Below, in pieces: positions 34,214-48,915 of a DNA stretch of 64,000 bases. The notes below the pieces were generated by a model. It was given only the letters and a program-made list of their open reading frames with translations. It made no database searches and was not told the origin of the DNA. Source of the DNA: Enterobacter sp. RHBSTW-00175 (GTDB taxonomy: Bacteria > Pseudomonadota > Gammaproteobacteria > Enterobacterales > Enterobacteriaceae); assembly GCF_013927005.1 (NCBI RefSeq), contig NZ_CP055930.1, positions 1,984,001 to 2,048,000 of the forward strand. Reading direction: 5' to 3'. Within the stretch, counting starts at the first letter, position 1, and each line of letters starts with the position of its first letter. A program made the translations under genes and the position numbers.

Positions 34214-34239
34214 TGCCGGGTGGCGTAGCCGCCGGGCAA
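34214..34239. repeat. REP-like hairpin downstream of gldA
   Basis: TTGCCGGGTGGC and GCCGCCGGGCAA pair around a short loop; related to the REP units elsewhere in the window. Confidence 0.65.
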
Positions 34240-34269
34240 AAAAATCCCCGCTGAAGCGGGGATTTTTAT

Positions 34270-34270
<1 letters not shown>
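34240..34270. terminator. Bidirectional terminator between gldA and katG
   Basis: AAAAATCCCCGC and GCGGGGATTTTT pair around TGAA, giving a strong stem with A and T runs on either side for the two convergent genes. Confidence 0.88.
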
Positions 34271-36471
<2,201 letters not shown>

Positions 36472-36494
36472 TTACTGTTACGATATACGCCCTT

Positions 36495-36536
36495 ATTGAT
36501 AAGGTATAGTTGGGATAACCCACAGATTCGATAGTT
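36495..36536 (-). promoter_or_regulatory. Candidate OxyR operator upstream of katG
   Basis: Spaced GATA/ATAG/CTAT-like elements (GATAAGGTATAG, GATAACCC, CGATAGTT) at roughly 10-bp intervals, 45-86 bp upstream of the katG start, resemble the E. coli katG OxyR site. Assignment rests on pattern and known regulation. Confidence 0.6.
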
Positions 36537-36628
36537 AATTCCGTTTAATTTTACATTGAAAATATGTGACTTTTGTACGTCAAAGGCAGCATTGCTGAAC
36601 TGGCAGGAAAATAAAACCCTTATAAATC

Positions 36629-36657
36629 AAAAAACCCTCCGAAGAGGGCTTTTATTT
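36629..36657 (-). terminator. metF terminator
   Basis: GCCCTCTTCGGAGGG-type stem on the minus strand (complement of CCCTCCGAAGAGGGC) followed by a T run, directly after the metF stop codon. Confidence 0.85.
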
Positions 36658-36658
36658 G

Positions 36659-37552
<894 letters not shown>

Positions 37553-37590
37553 TTACCTCATCAATCGCGTGTCGTTGTTTGTTGTGATTC

Positions 37591-37622
37591 GAACTTCTAT
37601 ACGTTTAGACGTCCAGATGTAA
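37591..37622 (-). promoter_or_regulatory. Met boxes (MetJ operator) upstream of metF
   Basis: Four adjacent 8-mers GAACTTCT, ATACGTTT, AGACGTCC, AGATGTAA match the met box AGACGTCT with 4-7 identities each, the tandem array recognised by cooperative MetJ dimers. Confidence 0.85.
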
Positions 37623-37719
37623 AAATGACGGAAAAGCGGAGTGGCGTCAACAGAAATAATCAACAATAACGGTGAGGATTGCTCAGGGAAGATGAGGGAA
37701 GTTCATGATGAAGAGAAGT

Positions 37720-37743
37720 CCCTCTCCCGGTAGGAGAGGGAAT
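37720..37743 (-). repeat. GAGAGGG-family hairpin after metL
   Basis: TCCCTCTCCC and GGAGAGGGA pair around GGTA and lie just beyond the metL stop; probable metL terminator and a short copy of the repeat family at 16332 and 53919. Confidence 0.65.
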
Positions 37744-37751
37744 AATTGAGA

Positions 37752-40184
37752 TTACAGCAGCTTAGCCAGACGGTTGATGTCGGACTGAATTGCCCCGGCG
37801 GTCACATCGCGACCAGCACCCGGGCCACGGATCACCAGCAGGTTATCGCGATACCAGCGGCTTTCAATCGCAAAAACGTTATCGCACGGCAACAGCGCCG
37901 CCAGTGGATGCTCAGGGCGCACCGCTTCAACACCGACTCGCGCTTTACCGTTCGCCTCGAAGCGCGCCACATAGCGCAGCACCAGGCCCATTTCTTGTGC
38001 CGCTTCCAGACGTTGCACCATCTGGTCATTCAGCTCGTCACCGTTTTCGAAGAAGTGGTCGACAGAACCTTCCTCACAACCCGCAGGTACCAGTGACTCC
38101 ACGCGCACTGCGCCCGGCTCGATGTCATACCCAGCTTCACGCGCCAGGATAACCAGTTTACGCATGACGTCTTTCCCGGACAGGTCCACGCGCGGGTCTG
38201 GCTCGGTCAGCCCTTGCTGCCACGCCTGATCCACCAGGTCGGTAAAAGGAACCGTGCCATCGAATTGCAGGAACAACCAGGAAAGCGTGCCGGAGAAAAT
38301 TCCGCTCAGCGCCAGAATACTGTCACCGCTTTCAATCAGATCGCGCACGGTATGGTTAACCGGCAGGCCCGCGCCAACAGTCGCGTTGTACAACCAGTGA
38401 CGGCCCGTTTTTTCGAACGCGTCATGGATTTGACGGTATTTATCGGTGCTGCTCGCGCCCGCCAGTTTGTTGGCACTAATGACATGGAAGCCGTGGCTGG
38501 CGAAATCCAGATACTGATCGGCGAGCTGTTCACTGGCCGTGACGTCCAGCACGACCAGGTCATCATACGGGTGCGCACGCATCCACAGGAACAGTGACTC
38601 TTCATCCTGTTCAACCGCTTCATCATTAAAGAAGGCAAGTGCGCGGCTGGCATCCAGACCTTCGTAATTCAGCAGGCTACGGCGGCTGTCCACTACGCCC
38701 GCGAGAATAAATTCAAACCCGGTACGCGCTGAAAGCGTCTCTTGCTCACGCGCGAACAGCTCCAGCCAGCGAGAACCGATATTCCCTTTGCCGAACAGCA
38801 CCAGGCCGATACGCTTTTCCGCGCGGAACAGAGAGGTGTGCAGACCCTGAATCAGGCTCTCAGTTGGTCCTTTACGCAGAACGGCCACCAGACTGATGCC
38901 CTCTTCCGACTGCCAGGTAAACTCAACTGGCTGGCCCTTCAGCTGCTGCCAGAAGCGGTGGCAGTGCAGCGGATTACGGGTGACACCTGCGCCCACCATC
39001 GCGACCAGCGCCAGCCCCTGACGCAGGCGAAGTTCACCCGGCAGGCCAGCTTCATCAAGAATTTTCAGTGCGCTGTCGGCCACTTCTGCGGTGTAGCAGA
39101 ATTGCAGCAGCTGGCGATCGTTATGCACGCCAACGGCTAACGGACGCACCTGCGCACGTTTCAGAATAAGGTCGATATCTTTGTGTGCCAGTTTGAAATC
39201 CTGGCCGGCTGGCACCTGGAACTCAATCAGGCAGATGTCGTCATGGCTGGTGACGATACGTGCGCCTGTGCCGGAGGCCAGCACACGCTCAATGCGAGTT
39301 GAACCTTGATCCGGGGTATAGCTACAGCGCAGTTGCAGGTCGATATCACTGCCCGAAACCGGCTGAAGCGTACGGGCGTGCAGCACCGGAGCAGCCAGAC
39401 GTGCCAGCTCGCTGGCTTCATCCAGACGCAGCAACGGCAGCAGGCAGGCATCTTTCACTTTGCGCGGATCAGCGCTGTAAACACCCGCCACGTCACTCCA
39501 GATAGTCACACGGGAAACACCGGCCAGCGCACCGATTTGTGTTGCAGAGTAGTCAGAGCCATTACGCCCCAGCAGCACGGTTTCACCCGCGTTGCTGCGG
39601 CTGATAAAGCCGGTCACCACAATACGTTTGCCCGGGTGCTGCACCAGCAGCTGTTGCAGTAACGGATAAGACAAGCCTTCGTCGACCTGCGGCTGTGCAG
39701 CACGCTCAGCGCGCAGGAAGTCGCGCGCATCAAGCCACGCGGCTTCAACACCCTGGTGTTGCAAAACGGACGCCATCAGACGCGCAGACCAGACCTCACC
39801 GTGACCCACCACTTCGGCATACACCGCATCGGTAATGCCGCTATCAAGCAGGGCAGCCAGGCGCTCAAGGTCATGAGTAAATGCGGAAATCAGCCCATCA
39901 GCGACCTCGGCTGGCAGCAAGCCGGCAATGAGTTCGCTCTGGTAACGACGTAAGGATTGTTGAACCTGATGCGCAGAAAGGCGATCGGTCTGGCTTAATT
40001 TCAGCCAGCTAATCAACTGGTTGGTGGTGCTGCCAGCCGCAGAGACAACCATCATGTCACCCGGCTGTGAATACTCTGTCATGATCCCTGCGACACGCAG
40101 GTAACATTTCACATCAGCAAGACTACTACCACCAAACTTGTGCAGCTGACGACCCTTCGCCCCTGCCTGCGCTATCACACTCAT
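37752..40184 (-). CDS. metL: MetL, bifunctional aspartokinase II-homoserine dehydrogenase II
   Basis: 810 residues, equal to E. coli. The N-terminal aspartokinase has HKFGGSSLADVKCY and FISRSNAGETVLLGRNGSDY. A middle region follows, then a C-terminal homoserine dehydrogenase with Rossmann motif LVLFGKGNIGSRW and the catalytic segment around GIFSGTLSWLF. It catalyses the first and third steps from aspartate to homoserine for methionine. It follows metB after only 2 bp in the metBL operon and is under MetJ control. Confidence 0.97.
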   Translation of the reverse strand: MSVIAQAGAKGRQLHKFGGSSLADVKCYLRVAGIMTEYSQPGDMMVVSAAGSTTNQLISWLKLSQTDRLSAHQVQQSLRRYQSELIAGLLPAEVADGLISAFTHDLERLAALLDSGITDAVYAEVVGHGEVWSARLMASVLQHQGVEAAWLDARDFLRAERAAQPQVDEGLSYPLLQQLLVQHPGKRIVVTGFISRSNAGETVLLGRNGSDYSATQIGALAGVSRVTIWSDVAGVYSADPRKVKDACLLPLLRLDEASELARLAAPVLHARTLQPVSGSDIDLQLRCSYTPDQGSTRIERVLASGTGARIVTSHDDICLIEFQVPAGQDFKLAHKDIDLILKRAQVRPLAVGVHNDRQLLQFCYTAEVADSALKILDEAGLPGELRLRQGLALVAMVGAGVTRNPLHCHRFWQQLKGQPVEFTWQSEEGISLVAVLRKGPTESLIQGLHTSLFRAEKRIGLVLFGKGNIGSRWLELFAREQETLSARTGFEFILAGVVDSRRSLLNYEGLDASRALAFFNDEAVEQDEESLFLWMRAHPYDDLVVLDVTASEQLADQYLDFASHGFHVISANKLAGASSTDKYRQIHDAFEKTGRHWLYNATVGAGLPVNHTVRDLIESGDSILALSGIFSGTLSWLFLQFDGTVPFTDLVDQAWQQGLTEPDPRVDLSGKDVMRKLVILAREAGYDIEPGAVRVESLVPAGCEEGSVDHFFENGDELNDQMVQRLEAAQEMGLVLRYVARFEANGKARVGVEAVRPEHPLAALLPCDNVFAIESRWYRDNLLVIRGPGAGRDVTAGAIQSDINRLAKLL

Positions 40185-40186
40185 GA

Positions 40187-41347
40187 TTACCCCTTGGCTG
40201 CGACCTGGAAGCCATTTTCCAGATCGGCAATTAAATCTTCAGAATCTTCAATACCGGTTGAAATACGCAGCAGCGTTTCAGAAATACCGGCGGCGGCACG
40301 TGCTTCGGGTGCCATCCCTGCGTGCGTCATGGTCGCGGCGTGGGAGATCAAGCTTTCGACCCCACCTAATGATTCCGCCAGCGTAAACAATGACAGCCCG
40401 CTCAGGAAGCGACGCAGCGTTTGCTCATCGCCATCCAGTTCAAAGCTTAACATCGCGCCAAAACCCTTCTGTTGACGCGCGGCAAACTCATGCCCCTGAT
40501 TTTCCGGCAGCGATGGATGATACAATTTTTTCACCAGCGGCTGCGTTTTCAGGAAATCGACAATCGCCAGGGCATTACGCTGAGCCGCTTCCATGCGCGG
40601 CGACAGCGTGCGAATGCCACGTAACAACAGGTAGCTATCAAAGGCGCTTGCGGTGACGCCAATGTTATTGGCCCACCATGCCAGTTCGGTGACAACGTCG
40701 GGATCTTTTGCAATCACCACGCCCGCCACCACATCAGAGTGCCCATTCAGATATTTAGTGCATGAATGCAATACAAGATCTGCACCCAGTGCCAGTGGGT
40801 TCTGGAGGGCCGGACTGAGGAACGTATTATCCACTACACTTATCGCTCCCGCATCCCTTGCGAGCTGACAAATTTTGGTAATATCGACAACGCGCAACAA
40901 TGGATTGCTTGGGCTTTCCACCAGAACCAGCTTTGGTTTCTCTGCCAGCGCCTGTTTCAGGGCTTGTTCGTCGTTTTGATCAACAAACAACACGCGATAA
41001 CAGCCCCGTTTTGCCAGGCTGTCGAACAGACGATAGCTGCCGCCATAACAGTCGTGCGGCGCAACCAGCAGATCGCCAGGTTTCAGGAAGACCGTTGTCA
41101 CCAGATGGATGGCAGACATACCGGTGTTGGTTAACACCGCACCTGCGCCACCTTCCAGCTCCGCCAGCGCGCGCTGGGTAACATCGCGCGTAGGGTTGCC
41201 ACGACGGGAATAGTCGTGCGCACGGGGTTCATTAAATCCGGTGAAATTGTAAGTACTGGAAAGATGAATCGGCGGGACAACACAGCCGTACTGCTCGTCA
41301 TCATTCAATCCGCTACGCACTGCGATGGTGGCCTGTTTACGCGTCAT
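40187..41347 (-). CDS. metB: Cystathionine gamma-synthase MetB
   Basis: 386 residues, equal to E. coli. PLP enzyme that joins O-succinylhomoserine and cysteine into cystathionine. The PLP-lysine lies in LVLHSCTKYLNGHSDVVAG and the substrate/PLP contact tyrosine region in YSRRGNPTRDVTQRALAELE. Divergent from metJ, with a four-unit met-box array in between; first gene of metBL. Confidence 0.97.
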   Translation of the reverse strand: MTRKQATIAVRSGLNDDEQYGCVVPPIHLSSTYNFTGFNEPRAHDYSRRGNPTRDVTQRALAELEGGAGAVLTNTGMSAIHLVTTVFLKPGDLLVAPHDCYGGSYRLFDSLAKRGCYRVLFVDQNDEQALKQALAEKPKLVLVESPSNPLLRVVDITKICQLARDAGAISVVDNTFLSPALQNPLALGADLVLHSCTKYLNGHSDVVAGVVIAKDPDVVTELAWWANNIGVTASAFDSYLLLRGIRTLSPRMEAAQRNALAIVDFLKTQPLVKKLYHPSLPENQGHEFAARQQKGFGAMLSFELDGDEQTLRRFLSGLSLFTLAESLGGVESLISHAATMTHAGMAPEARAAAGISETLLRISTGIEDSEDLIADLENGFQVAAKG

Positions 41348-41408
41348 GGTGAAGGCTTCCTGGCTTATTAGGTGAAAAGTCAGCCACCAGAGTAAACATT
41401 GAAAGTAT

Positions 41409-41440
41409 GGACGTCAATACATCTGGACATCTAAACTTCT
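41409..41440. promoter_or_regulatory. Four tandem met boxes between metB and metJ
   Basis: GGACGTCA, ATACATCT, GGACATCT and AAACTTCT are contiguous 8-mers, each matching 6 of 8 bases of the AGACGTCT met box. MetJ with SAM would repress metBL and its own gene from here. Confidence 0.9.
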
Positions 41441-41626
41441 TTGCGTATAGATTGAGCAATGCGCAAATAGCCGTTAAAATTATATGCTTTAGTGCACGCC
41501 GCAGTGCCAATATCCGTGCCACGGTAGTGTCTCTACGGTAAACTACGCAAGATTACGGTCCAAAACACTCCTTATTACAGGGTTTTGCACCTTTAGATTA
41601 ATGACTGAGAGGATTAAAGGTATCTC

Positions 41627-41944
41627 ATGGCTGAATGGAGCGGCGAATATATCAGCCCATACGCTGAGCACGGTAAGAAGAGTGAACAAGTAAAGAAAAT
41701 TACGGTTTCCATTCCTCTGAAGGTGTTGAAGATCCTCACCGATGAACGTACGCGTCGTCAGGTGAACAACCTGCGTCACGCGACCAACAGCGAATTGCTG
41801 TGTGAAGCATTTTTACATGCGTTTACCGGTCAACCGTTGCCGAATGATGAAGACCTGCGTAAAGAGCGCAGCGATGAAATCCCGGAAGAGGCAAAGGTGA
41901 TTATGCGTGAACTGGGTATCGACCCGGATACGTGGGAATACTGA
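41627..41944 (+). CDS. metJ: Methionine repressor MetJ
   Basis: 105 residues, equal to E. coli and nearly identical to it. Ribbon-helix-helix dimer; the DNA-contacting beta strand is [20 protein letters not shown] is corepressor. Divergent from metBL and autoregulated from the shared met boxes. Convergent with rpmE across a terminator. Confidence 0.98.
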   Translation: MAEWSGEYISPYAEHGKKSEQVKKITVSIPLKVLKILTDERTRRQVNNLRHATNSELLCEAFLHAFTGQPLPNDEDLRKERSDEIPEEAKVIMRELGIDPDTWEY

Positions 41945-41954
41945 TTTGCAGAGA

Positions 41955-41984
41955 CAAAAAAGGCACCTTTCGGTGCCTTTTTTT
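41955..41984. terminator. Bidirectional terminator between metJ and rpmE
   Basis: AAAAAAGGCACC and GGTGCCTTTTTTT pair around TTTC; strong stem with A and T runs on both sides. Confidence 0.92.
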
Positions 41985-41992
41985 CGGGAAAC

Positions 41993-42205
41993 TTATTTAG
42001 CGCCCGGGATGCTGAAACGCTTGTTGAAGCGGTCAACACGGCCACCGGTTGCAACATCACGCTGCTTACCAGTGAAGAACGGGTGGCATTTGCCGCACAC
42101 GTCCAGGTTCAGATCGTGACCCACGGTGGAGCGGATCTGGATAGAGTTACCGCAAGAGCAGTTTGCAGTAATCATTTCGTATTTCGGGTGAATATCTTTT
42201 TTCAT
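41993..42205 (-). CDS. rpmE: 50S ribosomal protein L31 (bL31), zinc-binding form
   Basis: 70 residues, equal to E. coli. The four zinc cysteines lie in CSCGN and CGKCHPF, marking the C+ paralogue made under zinc-replete conditions. In E. coli bL31 represses its own translation through the leader; the 205-bp gap to priA holds the rpmE leader and a minus-strand -10 TATACT near 42266-42271. Convergent with metJ. Confidence 0.97.
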   Translation of the reverse strand: MKKDIHPKYEMITANCSCGNSIQIRSTVGHDLNLDVCGKCHPFFTGKQRDVATGGRVDRFNKRFSIPGAK

Positions 42206-42278
42206 GGGAGAACCTCAGTTAAGGCCGCGTCGCTCTTCCAGCCCTAACGCCAGACACCACGCGATGTTAATAGTATAG

Positions 42279-44606
<2,328 letters not shown>

Positions 44607-44736
44607 GCCTCTGTTGCGAGACGGATCGAAAAAATTTAACCTTCCTCACACTTTTTATGAAAATTCTGTAACCGCTCTCATAAACTATCTGTAAAAATGA
44701 GGTGTCAGAAGTTCGGTGTTCATGCGAGGAGAAGAC

Positions 44737-45762
44737 GTGAAGTCCAGGAAAGAGGTTGCCACGGCGACCATGAAAGACGTTGCCCAGAAAGCACAGGTAT
44801 CTACGGCAACCGTGTCCCGCGCATTAATGAACCCGGATAAAGTCTCCCAGGCGACACGCAATCGGGTAGAGCAGGCGGCGCTGGAAGTCGGCTATTTCCC
44901 GCAGGCAATGGGACGTAACGTTAAGCGCAATGAATCGCGCACGATACTGGTGATAGTGCCGGACATCTGCGATCCCTTCTTTAGCGAAATCATCCGCGGT
45001 ATTGAAGTGACCGCTGCCGAACAAGGCTATCTGGTGCTGATTGGGGACTGCGCTCACCAGAATCAGCAGGAAAAAACCTTTATTGACCTCATTATCACCA
45101 AGCAGATCGACGGAATGTTACTGCTCGGCTCACGCCTGCCCTTTGATGCCAGCATTGAAGAACAGCGCAATTTACCGCCGATGGTGATGGCGAACGAATT
45201 CGCCCCAGAGCTGGAACTGCCGACGGTGCATATCGACAACCTCACCGCAGCCTTTAACGCGGTGAACTATCTTCAGGATCTGGGGCACAAACGCATTGGC
45301 TGTATCGCCGGGCCAGAAGAGATGCCGCTGTGTCACTACCGCTTACAAGGCTACGTTCAGGCTCTGCGCCGTACCGGCGCGACGGTCGACCCGCATTATA
45401 TTGCGCGCGGGGATTTCACCTTTGAAGCCGGTGGGCTGGCGCTGGAAAAACTGCTGGCGCTGCCGGAACCGCCAACGGCGGTATTCTGCCACAGTGATGT
45501 GATGGCGCTGGGTGCGTTATCTTATGCCAAACGCCGTGGTCTGCGCGTGCCAAAAGATCTGTCAATTATCGGGTTCGATAATATTTCTCTATCAGAATTT
45601 TGCGATCCACCGCTTTCAACCGTCGCGCAACCGCGCTACCAGATTGGTCGCGAAGCGATGCTCCTTCTGCTGGATCAGCTGCATGGTCAGACAGTTAGTA
45701 GCGGGTCACGTCTGCTGGATTGCGAACTGATTGTGCGCGGCACTACCCAGGCATTGACTTAA
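44737..45762 (+). CDS. cytR: CytR, LacI-family repressor of nucleoside uptake and catabolism
   Basis: 341 residues from GTG at 44737, preceded by GAGGAG; this equals E. coli CytR, which also starts with GTG. An ATG seven codons upstream is less likely. N-terminal helix-turn-helix ATMKDVAQKAQVSTATVSRA and hinge, then the periplasmic-binding-protein-like core. CytR acts with CRP and is released by cytidine. Between priA and ftsN, as in E. coli. Confidence 0.96.
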   Translation: MKSRKEVATATMKDVAQKAQVSTATVSRALMNPDKVSQATRNRVEQAALEVGYFPQAMGRNVKRNESRTILVIVPDICDPFFSEIIRGIEVTAAEQGYLVLIGDCAHQNQQEKTFIDLIITKQIDGMLLLGSRLPFDASIEEQRNLPPMVMANEFAPELELPTVHIDNLTAAFNAVNYLQDLGHKRIGCIAGPEEMPLCHYRLQGYVQALRRTGATVDPHYIARGDFTFEAGGLALEKLLALPEPPTAVFCHSDVMALGALSYAKRRGLRVPKDLSIIGFDNISLSEFCDPPLSTVAQPRYQIGREAMLLLLDQLHGQTVSSGSRLLDCELIVRGTTQALT

Positions 45763-45855
45763 AGTAAACGCCTTTAGGACACCCTTATCTGGTCAAAGCC
45801 CCGCCGCTTAAGTAACATGGCGGGCTGACGAACGAATAAATACAGCGAAACGATA

Positions 45856-46878
45856 GTGGCACAACGAGATTATGTACGTCGCGGCCAGCCGGCACCTTCG
45901 CGACGCAAAAAGAGTAGCTCAAGGAATAAGCAACGTAGCCTGCCTGCTGTCTCCCCGGCGATGGTCGCTATTGCCGCGGCCGTAGTGGTAGCCTTTATCG
46001 GTGGCCTGTACTTTATTACTCACCATAAGAAAGAAGATGCCGAGGCGCTTCAGGGCAACAAGGTTGCCGGGAATGGCTTACCGCCAAAACCTGAAGAGCG
46101 CTGGCGCTATATCAAAGAGCTGGAAAGTCGCCAGCCAGGCGTTCGCGCACCTACTGAGCCTTCTGCCGGTGGTGAAGTCGTGAACGCGAATCAGCTGACC
46201 GACGAACAGCGTCAATTATTGGCCCAGATGCAGGCCGACATGCGCCAGCAGCCGACACAGCTGAACGAAGTGCCGTGGAATGAACAAACGCCAGCACAAC
46301 GCCAGCAAACGCTGCAACGTCAGCGCCAGGCACAGTTGCTGAGCCAACAGCAGCAACAGCAGCAACCACAACAGCAGTGGACGCAAACTCAGCCAGTACA
46401 GCAGCCTCGCACGCAGCCGCGTGTGGCAGAGCAGCCTTACCAGCAGCCACAGCAGCAAACGCGTACCGCACAGGCACAACCTGTTCAGGCGCCTAAGGCA
46501 CAAACGCAGAAACAGGCGACTCAGGCCCAGGCGTATCAGGATCTGTTGCAGACCCCTACGCACACCACGGCACAGCAACCGAAGACGCAACAGGCCGCCC
46601 CGGTGACCAAAGAGACGGAAGCGCCTAAGCAAACGGCTGAGAAAAAAGACGAGCGCCGTTGGATGGTTCAGTGCGGTTCGTTTAAAGGTGCAGAGCAGGC
46701 CGAAACGGTACGTGCTCAGCTGGCATTTGAAGGATTTGATTCACGCATCACCACCAACAATGGCTGGAACCGCGTGGTGATTGGCCCGGTCAAAGGCAAA
46801 GAAAATGCCGATGGCACTATCTCCCGTTTGAAAGTTGCCGGTCACACAAACTGCATTCGACTCGCTTCCGGGGGTTGA
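45856..46878 (+). CDS. ftsN: Cell-division protein FtsN
   Basis: 340 residues from a GTG start (MAQRDYVRRGQPAPSRRKKS), longer than E. coli FtsN (319). Short cytoplasmic tail, one membrane segment at about residues 33-54, a periplasmic essential region near EERWRYIKELESRQPGV, then a Gln-rich linker (about 145-250), and a C-terminal SPOR domain from RRWMVQCGSFKG that binds denuded peptidoglycan. It triggers septal peptidoglycan synthesis by FtsWI. The extra length lies in the Q-rich linker. Confidence 0.96.
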   Translation: MAQRDYVRRGQPAPSRRKKSSSRNKQRSLPAVSPAMVAIAAAVVVAFIGGLYFITHHKKEDAEALQGNKVAGNGLPPKPEERWRYIKELESRQPGVRAPTEPSAGGEVVNANQLTDEQRQLLAQMQADMRQQPTQLNEVPWNEQTPAQRQQTLQRQRQAQLLSQQQQQQQPQQQWTQTQPVQQPRTQPRVAEQPYQQPQQQTRTAQAQPVQAPKAQTQKQATQAQAYQDLLQTPTHTTAQQPKTQQAAPVTKETEAPKQTAEKKDERRWMVQCGSFKGAEQAETVRAQLAFEGFDSRITTNNGWNRVVIGPVKGKENADGTISRLKVAGHTNCIRLASGG

Positions 46879-46937
46879 AACCCCCAAAATCCCCCCCATT
46901 TATCATTTAATTCAGCCCTGAGCACTGGCTCAGGGCT
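46875..46937 (+). promoter_or_regulatory. Heat-shock (sigma-32) promoter and 5' UTR hairpin of hslVU
   Basis: TTGAAA (46875-46880, overlapping the ftsN stop) and CCCCATT (46894-46900) are separated by 13 bp, matching sigma-32 promoters. Downstream a perfect 9-bp stem AGCCCTGAG/CTCAGGGCT (46914-46937) lies in the leader; in E. coli the equivalent stem-loop stabilises hslVU mRNA. It could alternatively terminate ftsN. Confidence 0.75.
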
Positions 46938-46972
46938 TCTGTTTCCCGAATCTGTAACCAGGGGGTCTGCTC

Positions 46973-47503
46973 GTGACAACAATAGTAAGTGTACGCCGTA
47001 ACGGCCAAGTGGTAATCGCCGGTGATGGCCAGGCCACGCTGGGTAATACCGTCATGAAAGGCAACGTGAAGAAAGTGCGTCGTCTCTACAACGACAAAGT
47101 GATCGCCGGTTTTGCAGGCGGTACCGCTGATGCCTTCACGCTGTTTGAACTGTTTGAACGCAAACTGGAAATGCACCAGGGTCATCTGGTGAAAGCCGCC
47201 GTTGAGCTGGCGAAAGACTGGCGTACCGATCGTATGCTGCGCAAGCTCGAAGCCCTGCTGGCTGTGGCCGATGAAACCGCTTCGCTGATTATCACCGGTA
47301 ACGGTGACGTTATTCAGCCCGAAAATGACCTGATTGCTATCGGCTCTGGCGGCCCCTACGCCCAGGCTGCTGCCCGCGCGCTGTTGGAAAATACCGACAT
47401 GAACGCACGCGATATCGCGGTGAAGGCGTTGGATATTGCAGGTGATATCTGCATCTATACCAACCACAACCACACCATCGAAGAATTGACCTCCAAAGCG
47501 TAA
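46973..47503 (+). CDS. hslV: HslV, peptidase subunit of the HslVU protease
   Basis: 176 residues from GTG, equal to E. coli. Proteasome beta-subunit fold with the N-terminal catalytic Thr exposed after Met removal ([12 protein letters not shown]). It assembles as a double hexamer with HslU caps to degrade proteins such as SulA. It is 9 bp upstream of hslU in a heat-shock operon. Confidence 0.97.
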   Translation: MTTIVSVRRNGQVVIAGDGQATLGNTVMKGNVKKVRRLYNDKVIAGFAGGTADAFTLFELFERKLEMHQGHLVKAAVELAKDWRTDRMLRKLEALLAVADETASLIITGNGDVIQPENDLIAIGSGGPYAQAAARALLENTDMNARDIAVKALDIAGDICIYTNHNHTIEELTSKA

Positions 47504-47512
47504 GGATCTCCC

Positions 47513-48847
47513 ATGTCTGAAATGACCCCACGCGAAATTGTCAGCGAACTGAACAAACACATTATCGGCCAGGATAACGCGAAGCGTTCCGTGGCTATCG
47601 CCCTGCGTAACCGCTGGCGTCGTATGCAGCTCGATGAAGAGCTGCGTCACGAAGTGACCCCAAAAAACATTCTGATGATCGGCCCGACCGGTGTCGGTAA
47701 AACCGAAATCGCCCGCCGTCTGGCGAAGCTGGCCAACGCGCCGTTCATCAAAGTGGAAGCGACCAAGTTCACCGAAGTGGGCTATGTTGGTAAAGAAGTG
47801 GATTCTATCATCCGCGATCTGACCGACTCCGCTATCAAGATGGTGCGCGTCCAGGCCATCGAGAAAAACCGCTATCGTGCCGAAGAGATGGCTGAAGAGC
47901 GCATTCTCGACGTGCTGATCCCACCGGCTAAAAACAACTGGGGCCAGTCTGAACAGCAAGCTGAGCCATCTGCCGCACGCCAGGCATTCCGCAAAAAACT
48001 GCGTGAAGGGCAACTGGACGACAAAGAGATTGAGATCGATCTTGCTGCCGCGCCGATGGGTGTTGAAATCATGGCACCTCCAGGTATGGAAGAGATGACC
48101 AGCCAGTTGCAGTCCATGTTCCAGAACCTGGGCGGCCAGAAGCAGAAAGCGCGTAAGCTGAAAATCAAGGACGCACTGAAGCTGCTTATCGAAGAAGAAG
48201 CGGCAAAACTGGTGAACCCGGAAGAGCTGAAGCAAGATGCAATCGATGCGGTTGAGCAGCACGGTATCGTGTTTATCGACGAAATCGACAAAATCTGTAA
48301 GCGTGGCGGCAACAGTTCCGGCCCGGATGTGTCCCGTGAAGGCGTTCAGCGCGACCTGCTGCCTTTGGTTGAAGGCTGCACCGTCTCCACCAAGCACGGT
48401 ATGGTGAAAACTGACCATATCCTGTTTATCGCGTCAGGCGCATTCCAGGTTGCCAGCCCGTCCGACCTGATCCCGGAATTGCAGGGTCGTCTGCCAATCC
48501 GTGTAGAGCTTCAGGCACTGACTACGGAAGATTTCGAACGTATCCTGACCGAACCAAACGCCTCTGCTACCGTACAGTACAAAGCGCTGATGGCGACCGA
48601 AGGGGTTAACCTTGAGTTCACCGAAGACGGTATCAAACGTATCGCCCAGGCCGCATGGCAGGTGAATGAAACCACCGAGAACATCGGTGCGCGTCGTCTG
48701 CACACCGTACTGGAACGCCTGGTGGAAGATATCTCTTATGATGCGAGCGACCTGAACGGTCAAAGCATTACCATTGACGCAGAATATGTGAGTAAACATC
48801 TGGATGCGTTAGTGGCAGATGAAGATCTGAGCCGTTTTATCCTATAA
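47513..48847 (+). CDS. hslU: HslU, ATPase subunit of the HslVU protease
   Basis: 444 residues (E. coli 443). AAA+ unfoldase of the Clp/HSP100 family. Walker A GPTGVGKT at 57-64, pore loop GYVGKEVDS, an inserted intermediate domain (roughly 110-240), Walker [12 protein letters not shown] and the C-terminal activation tail ending LSRFIL that inserts into HslV. Cotranscribed with hslV. Confidence 0.98.
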   Translation: MSEMTPREIVSELNKHIIGQDNAKRSVAIALRNRWRRMQLDEELRHEVTPKNILMIGPTGVGKTEIARRLAKLANAPFIKVEATKFTEVGYVGKEVDSIIRDLTDSAIKMVRVQAIEKNRYRAEEMAEERILDVLIPPAKNNWGQSEQQAEPSAARQAFRKKLREGQLDDKEIEIDLAAAPMGVEIMAPPGMEEMTSQLQSMFQNLGGQKQKARKLKIKDALKLLIEEEAAKLVNPEELKQDAIDAVEQHGIVFIDEIDKICKRGGNSSGPDVSREGVQRDLLPLVEGCTVSTKHGMVKTDHILFIASGAFQVASPSDLIPELQGRLPIRVELQALTTEDFERILTEPNASATVQYKALMATEGVNLEFTEDGIKRIAQAAWQVNETTENIGARRLHTVLERLVEDISYDASDLNGQSITIDAEYVSKHLDALVADEDLSRFIL

Positions 48848-48876
48848 TCGCGGTTACTGCATTCTCATCACTGTTA

Positions 48877-48901
48877 ATGGGGCTGAAAAGCCCCATTTTT
48901 A
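48877..48901 (+). terminator. hslVU terminator
   Basis: ATGGGGCT and AGCCCCAT pair around GAAA and are followed by TTTTT. Confidence 0.88.
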
Positions 48902-48915
48902 TTGGCTAAATAACT

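Noticed and set aside
46907..48418. 503-codon minus-strand frame antisense to hslV and hslU
   Set aside because: Long antisense frame produced by codon bias of highly expressed genes; low-complexity, no family motifs, no RBS.
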